Below are positions 37,336 to 46,893 of a DNA stretch of 58,046 nt, piece after piece (position 1 is the stretch's first letter; each line of letters starts with the position of its first letter). Origin of the DNA: Planctomycetota bacterium (GTDB lineage: Bacteria; Planctomycetota; B15-G4; SIAN01). Location of the stretch: contig JAEUIC010000006.1 of assembly GCA_016795285.1 (NCBI GenBank), positions 1 to 58,046 on the forward strand, read 5' to 3'. Both the position numbers and the translations under genes were made by a program. The notes under the pieces are model-generated. The model searched no databases. It was not told where the DNA came from and saw nothing but the letters and a program-made list of their open reading frames with translations.

Positions 37336-38298
37336 TCAGCGCGCGACCTCGGGCTGGACGAGCTGCTCGAAGTCGCGCTCGACGAGCCCGAGGAAGGCAT
37401 CGGTCAGTTCGGGGTCGAAGTGGCTGCCCCGCCCGTCGCGGAAGAAGCCCTCGATCTGCGGCCGCGTCCACGCCGCCTTGTAGGAGCGCGCGTGGGCGAG
37501 GGCGTCGAAGACCTCCGCGAGGATGAGCACGCGGCCCGGCACCGAGATCTCGCTGCCGCGCCGTCCATAGGGATAGCCACGACCGTCCCACCGCTCATGG
37601 TGCTCGACCACGCAGCGGCGCACGGCGTCGAGGCCCGGGACCGGCTCGAGGATCCGGAAACCGAGCTCGGGGTGCTTCTTGATCAGGTCGAACTCGGCGG
37701 GGGTGAGCGAGCCGGGCTTGCTCAGCACCGCGTCGGGGACGCCGATCTTGCCGATGTCGTGCAACGCCGCGGCGCCGTCGAGGATCTCGAGGTCGGCGGG
37801 CCCGAGGCCGAACGCTTCGCCCACCCGCCGACAGAGCAGGCGCACCCGCTCGCCGTGGCCCGACGTGGTCGGATCCTTCGCCTCGACGGCGCGGGTCAGC
37901 GCTTCGTGCACCGCCGCGACGCGCACCCCCTGCGTCGCCCCGCGCGCCCGCGCCTTCTGCAGCGCGCGATGGAGCGTCGTCGGCAGGTCGTCGAAGCGCA
38001 GCGGCTTCAGCAGCAGGTCGGTCGCGCCGGCACGCAGCGCCTCGACGGCGCGCTCGATCGACGGCTCGCCGGTCATCAGCACCACCGCCGCGTCGGCCGC
38101 GCGCGCCAGGGTGAGGAGCAGGAGCTCGAGCCCCGGCAGGGGCTCCATCGAGAGGTCGTAGAGGTGCAGGTCGAAGCGGCGACCGCGCGCCAGATCGCTG
38201 GCGGCGAACGGGTCGCTGGTGTGGACGACGTCGAAGTCGTCCTGCAGCCGCGCAGCGATCAATTCCAAGATCGCCGGATCGTCGTCGACGACCAGCAC
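37336..38298 (-). CDS. HD-GYP domain response regulator (cyclic-di-GMP phosphodiesterase type)
   Basis: 320 residues from a GTG at 38298 giving MLVVDDDPAILELI; the frame is open to an ATG at 38463, but the added 55 residues are Arg/His-rich and look non-coding. The N-terminal receiver has the acidic triad DDD (5-7), phospho-Asp48 (LYDLSM) and Lys98 (LLLKPL). The C-terminal HD-GYP domain has HDIGK (His180-Asp181), HHERWDGRGYPYG (GYP at 241-243) and an intact metal-ligand set, so it probably hydrolyses cyclic di-GMP or a related dinucleotide. No cognate kinase adjoins it. Same strand as, and upstream of, the FGE-fold gene, and divergent from rluD. Confidence 0.87.
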   Translation of the reverse strand: MLVVDDDPAILELIAARLQDDFDVVHTSDPFAASDLARGRRFDLHLYDLSMEPLPGLELLLLTLARAADAAVVLMTGEPSIERAVEALRAGATDLLLKPLRFDDLPTTLHRALQKARARGATQGVRVAAVHEALTRAVEAKDPTTSGHGERVRLLCRRVGEAFGLGPADLEILDGAAALHDIGKIGVPDAVLSKPGSLTPAEFDLIKKHPELGFRILEPVPGLDAVRRCVVEHHERWDGRGYPYGRRGSEISVPGRVLILAEVFDALAHARSYKAAWTRPQIEGFFRDGRGSHFDPELTDAFLGLVERDFEQLVQPEVAR

Positions 38299-38616
38299 GC
38301 TCGGCCTGATACAACTCCCGGCAGACGCTTCGATGGTTCGAACTCCCTGAAGCGGTCGAGGGCGCTCCGATCGATCCGGTTCGATCGAGCGCTCTCGATG
38401 AGGCGATGCGATGCGGTGCGGCCAAGCGGTGCAGCGGTGCAGGGCGGCGAAGCGGCGCAGCATTCAGGGGGGTCATGCGGCCTGGGCCAGTTGGCGGGGG
38501 AACGTAGCTCCCCCGCGCAGGAACATCAACCAAGCGACCGGAATCGAGCCTGCCGACCGATCGGTGCCGCCGTGGCTGCCGGTCGCTGGGCGATCGATCC
38601 GGTCGGCGGAGGGTGC
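38299..38616. other. Divergent intergenic region, no confident gene
   Basis: 318 bases between the likely start of the HD-GYP gene and that of rluD. It has lower third-position GC than the flanking genes, several short repeated words (GCGGTGC, GCGATGCG near 38400-38450) and one GC-rich hairpin. The promoters of both genes should lie here; I cannot point to a clear -35/-10. Confidence 0.45.
38494..38516. repeat. Perfect inverted repeat in the rluD upstream region
   Basis: GCGGGGGA (38494-38501) and TCCCCCGC (38509-38516) form an 8-bp stem with loop ACGTAGC. There is no T tract on either side. It could be a regulatory hairpin or a protein site upstream of rluD; no further evidence. Confidence 0.35.
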
Positions 38617-39630
38617 GTGAGCGAAGAGATCGATGCGGACGACCTGGTGGGCGAGCCGGCGCACGCGCCCGTGCGCATCACCGTCGACGCGGCCGCGGCG
38701 GGAGAGCGGCTCGACCGGTGGCTCGGCAACCAGCTGCGCCCGACCTACTCGCGCTCCTACCTGGTCGGCCGGATCGAGGCGGGGGCGGTGCGGGTGAACG
38801 GGCTCTGCGTCCGGCCGGCCCACACGCTGATCGAGGGGGCGATCGTCGAGTTCGACCCGACGCCGCCGCCCGACCGCTCGCTGCAGGCCGAGCCGCTCGA
38901 CTTCGAAGTGCTCTACGAGGATCCCCACCTCGCCGTGGTCCGCAAGCCGCTCGGCATCGCGGTCCATCCGGGCAACGGACGCACGCACGGGACGCTCGTG
39001 AACGGGCTGCTCCATCGCTGGCCGCAGATCCGCGAGATCGGCGCGCCCGAGCGGCCCGGCATCGTCCACCGCCTCGACCGCGACACCTCGGGGCTCATGG
39101 TGGTCGCCCTCTCCAATCCGGCGCGCTACAAGCTCGTGCTGCAGTTCAAGGCGCGCACGGTGAAGAAGGAGTACCACGCGATCGTGGTCGGCAAGGTCGC
39201 GCTGCAGTCGGACTACATCGACCTGCCGATCGGCCAGGACCCGAAGCAGTTCGATCGCCAGCGCATCGACCTGGTCGCCGGCAAGCCCGCCTCGACCTTC
39301 TACGAGGTGATCGAGCGCCTCCCCGGCTACACCTACCTGCGCTGCCTGCCGCTCACCGGCCGCACGCACCAGATCCGCCTGCACCTCGGCCATTTGGGCC
39401 ACCCGTGCATCGCCGATCCGCTCTACGGCCGCCAGACGATCGGCCAGTACTACCGGATGATCGCGGAGCGCAAGGTCGAGGGCCTCCCGGTGCCCGACTT
39501 CCACCGCCAGGCGCTGCACGCCTATCGGCTCCGCTTCGAACACCCGATCGACGGCCGCGAGCTCGACTTCACCTGCCCGCTCGAGCAGGACATGGTCGAG
39601 CTGCTCGAGTTCCTGCGCGGATTGAAGTAG
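38617..39630 (+). CDS. 23S rRNA pseudouridine synthase, RluA/RluD family
   Basis: 337 residues from a GTG with GGAGGG just upstream. An N-terminal S4-like RNA-binding domain (RLDRWLGNQLRPTYSRSYLVGRI...VRVNG) precedes the catalytic domain, with HRLDRDTSGLMVVA (catalytic Asp154), GRTHQIRLHLGHLGHPC and IADPLYGR. The architecture fits RluD-type enzymes that modify the 23S rRNA helix 69 region, but RluC- or other family specificities cannot be excluded by motif reading. There is a short 64-base gap to the downstream sigma factor gene on the same strand. Confidence 0.9.
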   Translation: MSEEIDADDLVGEPAHAPVRITVDAAAAGERLDRWLGNQLRPTYSRSYLVGRIEAGAVRVNGLCVRPAHTLIEGAIVEFDPTPPPDRSLQAEPLDFEVLYEDPHLAVVRKPLGIAVHPGNGRTHGTLVNGLLHRWPQIREIGAPERPGIVHRLDRDTSGLMVVALSNPARYKLVLQFKARTVKKEYHAIVVGKVALQSDYIDLPIGQDPKQFDRQRIDLVAGKPASTFYEVIERLPGYTYLRCLPLTGRTHQIRLHLGHLGHPCIADPLYGRQTIGQYYRMIAERKVEGLPVPDFHRQALHAYRLRFEHPIDGRELDFTCPLEQDMVELLEFLRGLK

Positions 39631-39694
39631 CGCGCGCGCCGGAACCGCGGGCCGTTGCATCCGCGGCGCGCGCCGCGGGCACAAGCAGGTCGTG

Positions 39695-42600
39695 ATGCCG
39701 CACGATCCCGCCGCTTCGCTCCCCGCTGCCGAACTCGCCGCCCACGTCGAGTTCGTGCGGCGCCTCGCGCGCGCGATCGTCGGCGACCGCGAGGCCGCCG
39801 ACGAGCTGGCCTCGCGCGCGCTGCTGGCCGGCGTCGAGCGGCCGCCGCCGCGCGACGCGTCGTGGCGCGCCTGGCTCACGGTCGTGGTGCGCCGCCTCGC
39901 CGGTCGCGCTCGGCGCGAAACGCAGCGGCGGCAGCGTCGCGAGGAGCGCGCCGCGAGCGTCGAGGCGCTGCCCACCACGCTCGAGATGGCGGCGCAGCTC
40001 GAGAGCTCGCGCCGCTTGTCGGAGGCGTTCGCCCGCCTCGCCGAGCCCTACCGCCGCACCCTCTTCCTGCGCTTCTTCGAGGCGCTGCCGCCCGCCGAGA
40101 TCGCGGCGCGCGAGCAGTTGCCGCTCGCCACCGTGAAGTCGCGCCTCGCGCGCGGCCTCGAGGCGTTGCGCGGCGAGCTGCTCGACGGCGCCGATCGGTC
40201 GGCGGCGCGCGGGCTCGCGGCCTTGGCTTCGATCCCTGGCGCCGCGGCGGGCGCCCCTCTGCTCGGCTCGGTCGGGAGCGCGGCGATGACGATGAAGGCG
40301 AAGTCGTGGTGGGCGGCGGCGCTGCTCTGCGCGTTGGCGGGCGTCTTCGGCGTCCGCCACCGGCTCGTGCCGAGCGCTCCCGAAGCGACGGCGGAGCGGC
40401 CGTCCGCGCTGCCGGCGGCCGTCGAGCCGGCGCCGCTTGCGGGGGCGGGCGCGGCGGCGGCGACCGACGTCGAGCGCCGCGCGGTCGGCGAGGCGGCGCA
40501 CGCGGCGCCGTTCGCGAGCGGCCTCGTCGTCGACGCGGCCGGTCAGCCGCTCGCCGACGTCGCCGTGCTGGCGGGCGAGCTCGACCGCGGCGACCCCGAG
40601 ACGGTGGTCGAGCCGCCGCTCGAGTGGGGGCGCGCGGGCGCGCTCGCGCTGGCGCGCAGCGATCGCGACGGCCGCTTCGTCGTGCCGGCGCCGACGCGCG
40701 ATCTGGCGAGCCTCCTCTTCGCGAAGGCGGGGTTCGCGCTCGGCGACGTGCGCGACCTCGCCGGCGAGGTCGAGCGGCGGCAGGAGCTGCGCGTCGTCCT
40801 CGACTCGGGGCGGTCGCTCGCGGTGCAGGTCGTCGCGGGCGACGGGCGACCGCTCGAGGCGGCCGTGGTCCTCTTCGAGCCGCTCACCGCCGACGCGGCC
40901 GAGCCCGGTTGGGAAGGGGCGGTCGCGGCGACGCTCGCCGAGCGACCCGAGTTCTCGCGCCGCGTCGGACCGCGCGCGCAGGCGCAGCTCACCGGCGCCG
41001 ACGGGCTCGCGCGATTCGACGCCCTGCCGCGCGCGCCGGGGCGACTGACCGCCTTCTTCGACGGCTGCGAGTTCGCCAAGGCGGAGATCGCGGCGGCGCA
41101 GGCCGAAGCGCGACTGGTCGTCCGCCGCTACGCCGTCGCGCTCGACGTCCGCGATGCGACGAGCGGCGCGCCGCTCGCCGACGCGGTCGCGCTGCTGCTC
41201 GATCCCGACGACGGCCGCGTCGTGATGGAGCTGCGGCCCAATCGCCCGGAGCAGAGCTCGCCGCCGTGGGCCGCGGCGCTGCGACCCGGTCGCTTGATGA
41301 TCCATCCGAGTCTGCCCGGCGTCGGTCGGCGCGCCGATGGGCGCCTTGGCGTCGAGGCGCGCGTCGTCGCGCCCGGCCATGTCGCGCAGGGGATCTCCGT
41401 GCGCTGGAGCGAAGGAGAGGAGCCGCCGGCGCTGGCCGTGGCGCTTCCGCGCGGCGAGGGGGAGCTTTCGCTCTCGGGGCGCGTCGAGCCGCCGGTCGCG
41501 GCGACGCTGCGCCTCGTCGCGCTCGATCGCGGCAGCGGCGAGCGCGAGGAGGCGGCGGTCGCGGTCGCGCGAAGCGGCGCCGACGGGCGCTTCGCGCTGC
41601 ACGATGCGCCGGCCGGCCGCTGGCTGCTGATCACCACGGCGAAGGGCCATGCGACGGTCGAGCAAGCGGTCGAGACGCCGGCGCGCGACCTCGTCGTGCC
41701 GCTCGTCGCCGAGGCGCGGCTCGACGTCGCCGTGGTCGATGCGGCAGGGGGGCCGGCGGTCGACGCGCTCGTGCAACTGCAGACGAGCGACCAGCGGCGC
41801 GCGTGGCGGGCGCGGAGCGGCGCCGACGGCGTGGCGCGCTTCGTCGCGCTGCCGGCCGGCGACTACGTCGTCGCCGCCTTCCCGTCGGTGCGCGTCGGCC
41901 GCGGCGAGCTCGGCGCGCGCAGCGTCGATCCTGCGGCATTCGCGCGCGACGACGCGCTGACGCTGGCGGCGGGCGAAGCGCGCGCGGTCGAGCGGCGCCT
42001 GCTGACGCGCCAATCGGTGCGCCTCCAGGTGACCGACGAGGCGGGCGCGCCGCTGCCGGGCGCGACGTTGCGCGTGCGGATGAACGGCGGACCGGCGGTC
42101 GAGTGCGAGTCGCGCTGGCTCTTCGGCAACGGCCAGCTCGTCGCGCTCGATGGGGAGGGACGCGCCGAGCTCCCGCTCTATCCCGGCCTCTACTTCGCGC
42201 ACGCGGCCGCCGCCGGCGTCGAGCGCGACCTGCCGCTCGAGGTGGGGCGCGAGGGCGGCGTCGAGCTCGTCGTGCAGCTGCCGCAACGGCTCGCGCGCGG
42301 CGCCATCACTTGCCGGATCGTCGACTGGAGCAGCGGCGCGCCGCTCGCGAACGGCGTCGCCTGGGCGAGCGCCACGGTCGAAGGGCAGGCGCCGCTCGAG
42401 CTGGGCGAACGGCGCAGCGACGGCGAGGGCGTCTGCCGGTGGGAGGGGGTGCCGGCCGGTGCGATCGAGATCGCCGTGTCGGGCAGCGATCCCTTCGAGC
42501 GGCGCAAGCGGGCCGACGGCGCGGCGGCCGCCGGCGCGCATAGCTACGGCCGCGCGCGCGCGACGTTCGAGCTCGGCGCCGACGCCCATCACGAGATCGA

Positions 42601-42949
42601 GCTGCGCCTGGTGGCGGAGGGGCCTCCGCCGGCTGGTGCGGAGCGCGTCGTCGTCGCTCTCCGCCTGCGCGAAGCGGCCACCGGCGCCGCGCTCGCGGGC
42701 GGCGAGGTGGAACTGCGCGCGGAACGGGCCGGCGGCATCGTGATCGACGTCGGCCGCTTCCTCGCCGACGACGAGGGGCGCGTGCGCGGCGAGGTCGTCG
42801 CCTGCGAGCGCTACCTGCTGACGGCCGCCGGCCCGAGCCGCTACGACGCGGAGTCGCAGCGGATGGTCACGAACCACCGCGCCGTCGTCGTCGCACGCGA
42901 GCCCGCCGCCGGAGAGCTCTCCGGCGAGATCGTGCTGGAGCGGAGGTGA
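39695..42949 (+). CDS. Giant ECF sigma factor fused to a transmembrane segment and carboxypeptidase-regulatory-like repeats
   Basis: 1084 residues. The first 165 or so are an ECF sigma factor: a divergent sigma-2 region ([23 protein letters not shown]) and a sigma-4 helix-turn-helix ([26 protein letters not shown]). After a linker there is one hydrophobic helix (about 205-222, [16 protein letters not shown]) and then about 800 residues of Ala/Arg-rich beta-sandwich-like repeats resembling carboxypeptidase-regulatory/Cna-B domains (for example [50 protein letters not shown]). This suggests a membrane-tethered sigma factor with an extracytoplasmic sensing region. A one-codon-earlier GTG at 39692 is possible. 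No separate anti-sigma gene adjoins it. Confidence 0.85.
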   Translation: MPHDPAASLPAAELAAHVEFVRRLARAIVGDREAADELASRALLAGVERPPPRDASWRAWLTVVVRRLAGRARRETQRRQRREERAASVEALPTTLEMAAQLESSRRLSEAFARLAEPYRRTLFLRFFEALPPAEIAAREQLPLATVKSRLARGLEALRGELLDGADRSAARGLAALASIPGAAAGAPLLGSVGSAAMTMKAKSWWAAALLCALAGVFGVRHRLVPSAPEATAERPSALPAAVEPAPLAGAGAAAATDVERRAVGEAAHAAPFASGLVVDAAGQPLADVAVLAGELDRGDPETVVEPPLEWGRAGALALARSDRDGRFVVPAPTRDLASLLFAKAGFALGDVRDLAGEVERRQELRVVLDSGRSLAVQVVAGDGRPLEAAVVLFEPLTADAAEPGWEGAVAATLAERPEFSRRVGPRAQAQLTGADGLARFDALPRAPGRLTAFFDGCEFAKAEIAAAQAEARLVVRRYAVALDVRDATSGAPLADAVALLLDPDDGRVVMELRPNRPEQSSPPWAAALRPGRLMIHPSLPGVGRRADGRLGVEARVVAPGHVAQGISVRWSEGEEPPALAVALPRGEGELSLSGRVEPPVAATLRLVALDRGSGEREEAAVAVARSGADGRFALHDAPAGRWLLITTAKGHATVEQAVETPARDLVVPLVAEARLDVAVVDAAGGPAVDALVQLQTSDQRRAWRARSGADGVARFVALPAGDYVVAAFPSVRVGRGELGARSVDPAAFARDDALTLAAGEARAVERRLLTRQSVRLQVTDEAGAPLPGATLRVRMNGGPAVECESRWLFGNGQLVALDGEGRAELPLYPGLYFAHAAAAGVERDLPLEVGREGGVELVVQLPQRLARGAITCRIVDWSSGAPLANGVAWASATVEGQAPLELGERRSDGEGVCRWEGVPAGAIEIAVSGSDPFERRKRADGAAAAGAHSYGRARATFELGADAHHEIELRLVAEGPPPAGAERVVVALRLREAATGAALAGGEVELRAERAGGIVIDVGRFLADDEGRVRGEVVACERYLLTAAGPSRYDAESQRMVTNHRAVVVAREPAAGELSGEIVLERR

Positions 42950-42986
42950 GCGCGAGGCACGCGGAGACGCTTCGCCTCACCCTCCG

Positions 42987-44552
42987 CTACGGCAGCGCCC
43001 GCTTGTCGACCTTGCCCGGTCCGGTGCGCGGCAGGTCGGCGACGATCTCGAGGCGCGCCGGTACCTGATACGGCGCGAGCTGCGTGCGGCAGTGGGTGAG
43101 CAGCGCTTCGATCAGCGAAGCGTCCCGCTCCGCAGCGCGCGGTTCGCCAGCTCCCTCGCGCAACCGCACGTACGCCACCACCTGCTGGCCGCTCGTCGGG
43201 TCGGCGCGGCCGACGACGGCCGCTTCGGCGACGGCGGGGTGGTCGGCGAGGCAGCTCTCGATCTCGAGCGCGCCGACCTTGTGGCCGTGCACCTTGATCA
43301 CGTCGGTCGAGAGGCGGCCGACGATCGTGAAGCTGCCGTCGTCGTGGCGGCGCGCGAGGTCGCCGGTGCGATACCAGCCGTCGCCGCGCGCCTTCGCCGT
43401 CGCCTCCTCGTCCTCCCAGTAGCCCGCGAAGAGCGACGGCCCGCGCACCCAGAGCTCGCCCTCGTCTGCGCCACCACCCGCTTCGGTCGGCACCAGCCGC
43501 GTCTCCACTCCCGCGAGCGGCACGCCGACGCTGCCGGCCGGCCGCACCGCGTCGTCGGCGCGTTGCGCCAGCGCGATCCCCATCTCGGTGGCGCCGTAGC
43601 GCTCGACGATCGCGTGGCCGAACTTCGCGGCGAAGCGGCGCTTCTGCGCGGCCGGCAGCGGCGCCGAGCCCGAGACGAAGAGGCGCATCGCCGGCAGCGG
43701 CGGCAGCTCCAGTTCCAGCAAGCGCGCCACCATCGACGGCACGCCGTAGAAGAGCGTCGCGCCACCGGACGAAAGGCGCGCCGCCACCTCGCGCTGTTCG
43801 AAGCCTGCGCAGAGGTCGAGCGTGACGCCGGCCAAGAGCGACCCCATCACGCCGACCGCGAGGCCGTGCAGGTGGTGGAGCGGCAAGCAGTGGAGCAGCC
43901 GGTCGCTGGTCGAGAGCTGCCACGCCTCCGCCAGCGCGGCGAGGTTGGCGCCGAGCGACCCGTGGGTGTGGAGCGCCCCCTTCGGCTTGCCGGTCGTGCC
44001 CGAGGTGTAGAGGAGCAGCAGCGGATCGTCAGCCCCTGCCGTAACCCCGGCGTGATCGAGCGCCAGCTCGACGCCCGCCTCGGCTTCCGTCTCGCCGAGC
44101 TCGCGGCGCGCCGCCTCGACCTCGGCGGCGAGGCGCGCGAGCTCGACCACGCGCACCTGCGGATGGGCGACGCGCAGCAGGTCGGCCAACGGCTCGTCGG
44201 CCAGCGCCGCGCGCGGCCCGCTGTCCCAGACCACGTGCGCCAGCTCGCGCGGCTTCACCTTCGGGTGGAGCGGCACGACGATGAGTCCCGCGCGCGCCGC
44301 CGCCAGCAGTTGCGTGACGAAGCGCCGGCCGCTCGGCAGCGCCAGCAGCAGCCGATCGCCGGGTCGCAGCCCCAGGCGGAACCAGGCGACCGCCAGCGCG
44401 CCGCTCTCGACCAGGAGCTCGCGCGCGGTCGCTTCCGGCCCGCCGTCGTTCCTCGGATCGGCGCCGTCGTGCAGGACGACCGCGTCGCCGCGCGCGCGCA
44501 GCCGCTCCAGCGTGGCCTCGATCCAGATCGGCGTCGCGCCGCGCGGGTACAT
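42987..44552 (-). CDS. Acyl-CoA synthetase (AMP-forming), MatB-like
   Basis: 521 residues; ATG at 44552 with AAGGAG seven bases upstream. ANL-superfamily motifs: [15 protein letters not shown] (P-loop), [24 protein letters not shown], and [21 protein letters not shown], with the C-terminal catalytic Lys in [13 protein letters not shown]. The GRxSxDxIKxxGxKVxxxEIE pattern is like malonyl/methylmalonyl-CoA synthetase MatB. It forms acyl-CoA from a carboxylic acid, ATP and CoA. It is divergent (54 bases) from a methylmalonyl-CoA mutase subunit, which makes (methyl)malonate a reasonable substrate guess. Confidence 0.83.
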   Translation of the reverse strand: MYPRGATPIWIEATLERLRARGDAVVLHDGADPRNDGGPEATARELLVESGALAVAWFRLGLRPGDRLLLALPSGRRFVTQLLAAARAGLIVVPLHPKVKPRELAHVVWDSGPRAALADEPLADLLRVAHPQVRVVELARLAAEVEAARRELGETEAEAGVELALDHAGVTAGADDPLLLLYTSGTTGKPKGALHTHGSLGANLAALAEAWQLSTSDRLLHCLPLHHLHGLAVGVMGSLLAGVTLDLCAGFEQREVAARLSSGGATLFYGVPSMVARLLELELPPLPAMRLFVSGSAPLPAAQKRRFAAKFGHAIVERYGATEMGIALAQRADDAVRPAGSVGVPLAGVETRLVPTEAGGGADEGELWVRGPSLFAGYWEDEEATAKARGDGWYRTGDLARRHDDGSFTIVGRLSTDVIKVHGHKVGALEIESCLADHPAVAEAAVVGRADPTSGQQVVAYVRLREGAGEPRAAERDASLIEALLTHCRTQLAPYQVPARLEIVADLPRTGPGKVDKRALP

Positions 44553-44606
44553 TCGCGCTCCTTCGCGCCGCCGCACGGGCGGGCGCACGACGAGGGAGCG
44601 TACCGG

Positions 44607-46265
44607 ATGGCCGCCGCAGGGAATCGTGACGACGCAGCGAACGCAGCGGCCTTGGCGCAGTGGAAGCGCGACGCGTTCGAGCCCGAGCTCGCGAAGGCGC
44701 GCACGCGCGACGTGCCCGACGCCACCTCGTCGGGGATCACGCCCGAGCCGCTCTACGCGCCCGAGCGCGGCCTGCCCGGCCAGGCACCCTTCCTGCGCGG
44801 CCCCTACCCGACGATGTATCGCGGCCGCTTGTGGACGATGCGGCAGTACGCCGGCTTCGGCGACGCGACCGCCACCAACCGCCGCTTCCGCTACCTGCTC
44901 GAGCAAGGGCAGATGGGGCTCTCGACGGCGTTCGATCTCCCGACGCAGATCGGCTACGACCCCGACCATCCGATGGCGGGTGGCGAGGTCGGCCGCGTCG
45001 GCGTCTCGGTCGCCTGCGTCGAGGACTTGGAGGAGCTCTTCGCCGCCATCCCGCTCGAGCGCGTCTCGACCTCGATGACCATCAACGCGACCGCGCCGAT
45101 CTTGCTGGCGCTCTACGTCGCGGCGGCGCGCCGGCGCGGCATCCCGGCGGCGAAGCTCTCGGGCACGGTGCAGAACGACATCCTGAAGGAGTACGCGGCG
45201 CGCGGCACCTACCGCTTCCCGCCGACCGCGTCGATGCGCCTCGTCACCGACCTGATCGCCTGGACGGCGAGCGACGTGCCGCGCTGGAACTCGATCTCGA
45301 TCTCGGGCTACCACATGCGCGAGGCGGGCTGCACCGCGGTGCAGGAGATCGCCTTCACGCTCGCGCACGGGCTCGCCTACGTCGGCGCGGCGGTCGCGGC
45401 CGGCCTCGACGTCGACGCCTTCGCGAGCCGCCTCTCCTTCTTCTTCGCGGCGCACAACGACCTCTTCGAGGAGGTCGCCAAGTTCCGCGCGGCGCGCCGC
45501 CTCTGGGCGCGCTTGATGCAGGAACGCTTCGCGCCGAAGAAGCCCGAGTCGTGCATGCTGCGCTTCCACACGCAGACGGGCGGCTCGACGCTCACCGCGC
45601 AGCAGCCGCAGGTGAACGTCGCGCGCGTCACGCTGCAGGCGCTCGCCGCGGTGCTCGGCGGCACGCAATCGCTCCACACCAACAGCTGGGACGAGGCGCT
45701 CGCGCTGCCGAGCGAGGCGTCCGCGCTGCTGGCGCTGCGCACGCAGCAGGTGATCGCGTCGGAGAGCGGCGTCACGCGCGTCATCGACCCGCTCGGCGGG
45801 GCGCCGTTCGTCGAGGAGCTCACCGATCGGCTCGAGGCGGAGGCGCGCGCGCTGATCGGCAAGGTCGACGACTTGGGCGGCGCCGTGAAGGCGCTCGAGG
45901 CGGGCTTCATCCAGCAGGAGATCCACCGCTCGGCGTGGCTCGACCAGCGGGCGATCGAGACGGGTGCCAAGAAGGTGGTCGGCGTCAACCAGCACGTGCA
46001 GCAGGACGAGCCGCCCGCCAAGGTCGAGTTCCGCCTCGACGAGACGCTCGAGGCGAAGCGCTGCCAGGCGGTCGCAGCGCTGCGCGCGCGGAGGAACGCC
46101 GTGGCGGCGCGCGACGCCCGCCAGCGGGTGGTCGATGCGGCGGCGGGTGGCGAGAACCTGCTGCCGCGGCTGGTCGATGCGGTCGACGCCGGCGTCACGC
46201 TCGGCGAGCTCTGCAGCGACCTCGAAGGGGTCTTCGGCAGCTACCGCGCGCCGATCGTCTTCTGA
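44607..46265 (+). CDS. Methylmalonyl-CoA mutase, large (catalytic) subunit
   Basis: 552 residues; the TIM-barrel substrate subunit of the split, B12-dependent mutase that converts (R)-methylmalonyl-CoA to succinyl-CoA. RQYAGFG has Tyr81 and ARGTY has Arg199; these match Tyr89/Arg207 of the Propionibacterium enzyme with the same spacing of 118, which separates it from isobutyryl-CoA mutase. [13 protein letters not shown] and [15 protein letters not shown] are family hallmarks. The DxHxxG cobalamin domain is not fused, and no small subunit gene is in the window. The ATG is preceded by GGGAG. The epimerase is 11 kb away, at 57439-57867. Confidence 0.93.
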   Translation: MAAAGNRDDAANAAALAQWKRDAFEPELAKARTRDVPDATSSGITPEPLYAPERGLPGQAPFLRGPYPTMYRGRLWTMRQYAGFGDATATNRRFRYLLEQGQMGLSTAFDLPTQIGYDPDHPMAGGEVGRVGVSVACVEDLEELFAAIPLERVSTSMTINATAPILLALYVAAARRRGIPAAKLSGTVQNDILKEYAARGTYRFPPTASMRLVTDLIAWTASDVPRWNSISISGYHMREAGCTAVQEIAFTLAHGLAYVGAAVAAGLDVDAFASRLSFFFAAHNDLFEEVAKFRAARRLWARLMQERFAPKKPESCMLRFHTQTGGSTLTAQQPQVNVARVTLQALAAVLGGTQSLHTNSWDEALALPSEASALLALRTQQVIASESGVTRVIDPLGGAPFVEELTDRLEAEARALIGKVDDLGGAVKALEAGFIQQEIHRSAWLDQRAIETGAKKVVGVNQHVQQDEPPAKVEFRLDETLEAKRCQAVAALRARRNAVAARDARQRVVDAAAGGENLLPRLVDAVDAGVTLGELCSDLEGVFGSYRAPIVF

Positions 46266-46356
46266 GCTGCGATGCGGGGCGAGCGGCGGCGCGGTGCCGC
46301 GCGCTACGCTCTCGCCGATCTGCCGTCCCCCTCGTTCCCGTGCCGGAGTTCGCGCC

Positions 46357-46893
46357 GTGACCAGTCGCCCCGCTGCCGCCGATCGCCCGCGCGTGCTGGT
46401 GGTGCAGGACGTGCCGCTCTCGGCGCGCCAGCAGAAGCAGTTCCTCGAGACCGAGGCGCAGAAGCGCGCGCTCGACGTCGACGTGCGCATCGTCGACCTG
46501 CGCACCCCGGCCGAGCGGCTGGTGCGCGAGCAGCTGCAGGGCGAGGCGCCGATCGACTGGCTGGTGGTCGACCTGCTGGTCTCCGAGATCGACGACCACG
46601 TGCCGGTCGAGGCGTCGACCGGGATGACGCTGCTGCGCCACCTCACGTCGGCCGGCCTCTTCCACGGCTACAAGGCGCGCGGGACGCCGCTCGGCCGTGG
46701 CGTGCGCTGCATCGCGGTCTACTCGGCGATGCTGCAGGGCCAAGGGACGCCGCGCCAGCGCACCGAGGAGGCGCTCGATGCGCTCGGCGTGCGCCGCTCG
46801 TCGCGCTACGTGCCGGGCGACATGGCGCGCGTCGCCGCCGACGTCTGCGACGAGCTCGCGGCCGGCGCGCGCGCGAAGAGGCCGCCGGGGTGA
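46357..46893 (+). CDS. Degenerate receiver-like protein
   Basis: 178 residues from a GTG. The fold looks like a response-regulator receiver: VLVVQDVPLS at strand 1, WLVVDLLVSEIDD (possible phospho-Asp) at strand 3, IAVYSAM at strand 4, and RYVPGDM where the conserved Lys would be. Only one acidic residue remains at the first position, and the strand-5 Lys is missing, so canonical phosphotransfer is doubtful. A 30-residue insertion (SAGLFHGYKARGTPLGRG) follows strand 3. Its stop overlaps the start of the large sensor-like gene (GTGA), so the two form a coupled pair. Confidence 0.62.
   Translation: MTSRPAAADRPRVLVVQDVPLSARQQKQFLETEAQKRALDVDVRIVDLRTPAERLVREQLQGEAPIDWLVVDLLVSEIDDHVPVEASTGMTLLRHLTSAGLFHGYKARGTPLGRGVRCIAVYSAMLQGQGTPRQRTEEALDALGVRRSSRYVPGDMARVAADVCDELAAGARAKRPPG

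Noticed and set aside
38299..38463. N-terminal 55 residues of the HD-GYP protein starting at the ATG at 38463
   Set aside because: There is no ribosome site, the composition is unlike the rest of the gene and third-position GC is lower; left as a possibility only.
46357..46893. Cobalamin-binding small subunit of methylmalonyl-CoA mutase, expected from its position
   Set aside because: There is no DxHxxG motif nor the following SxL and GG motifs; the strand pattern is that of a receiver domain.
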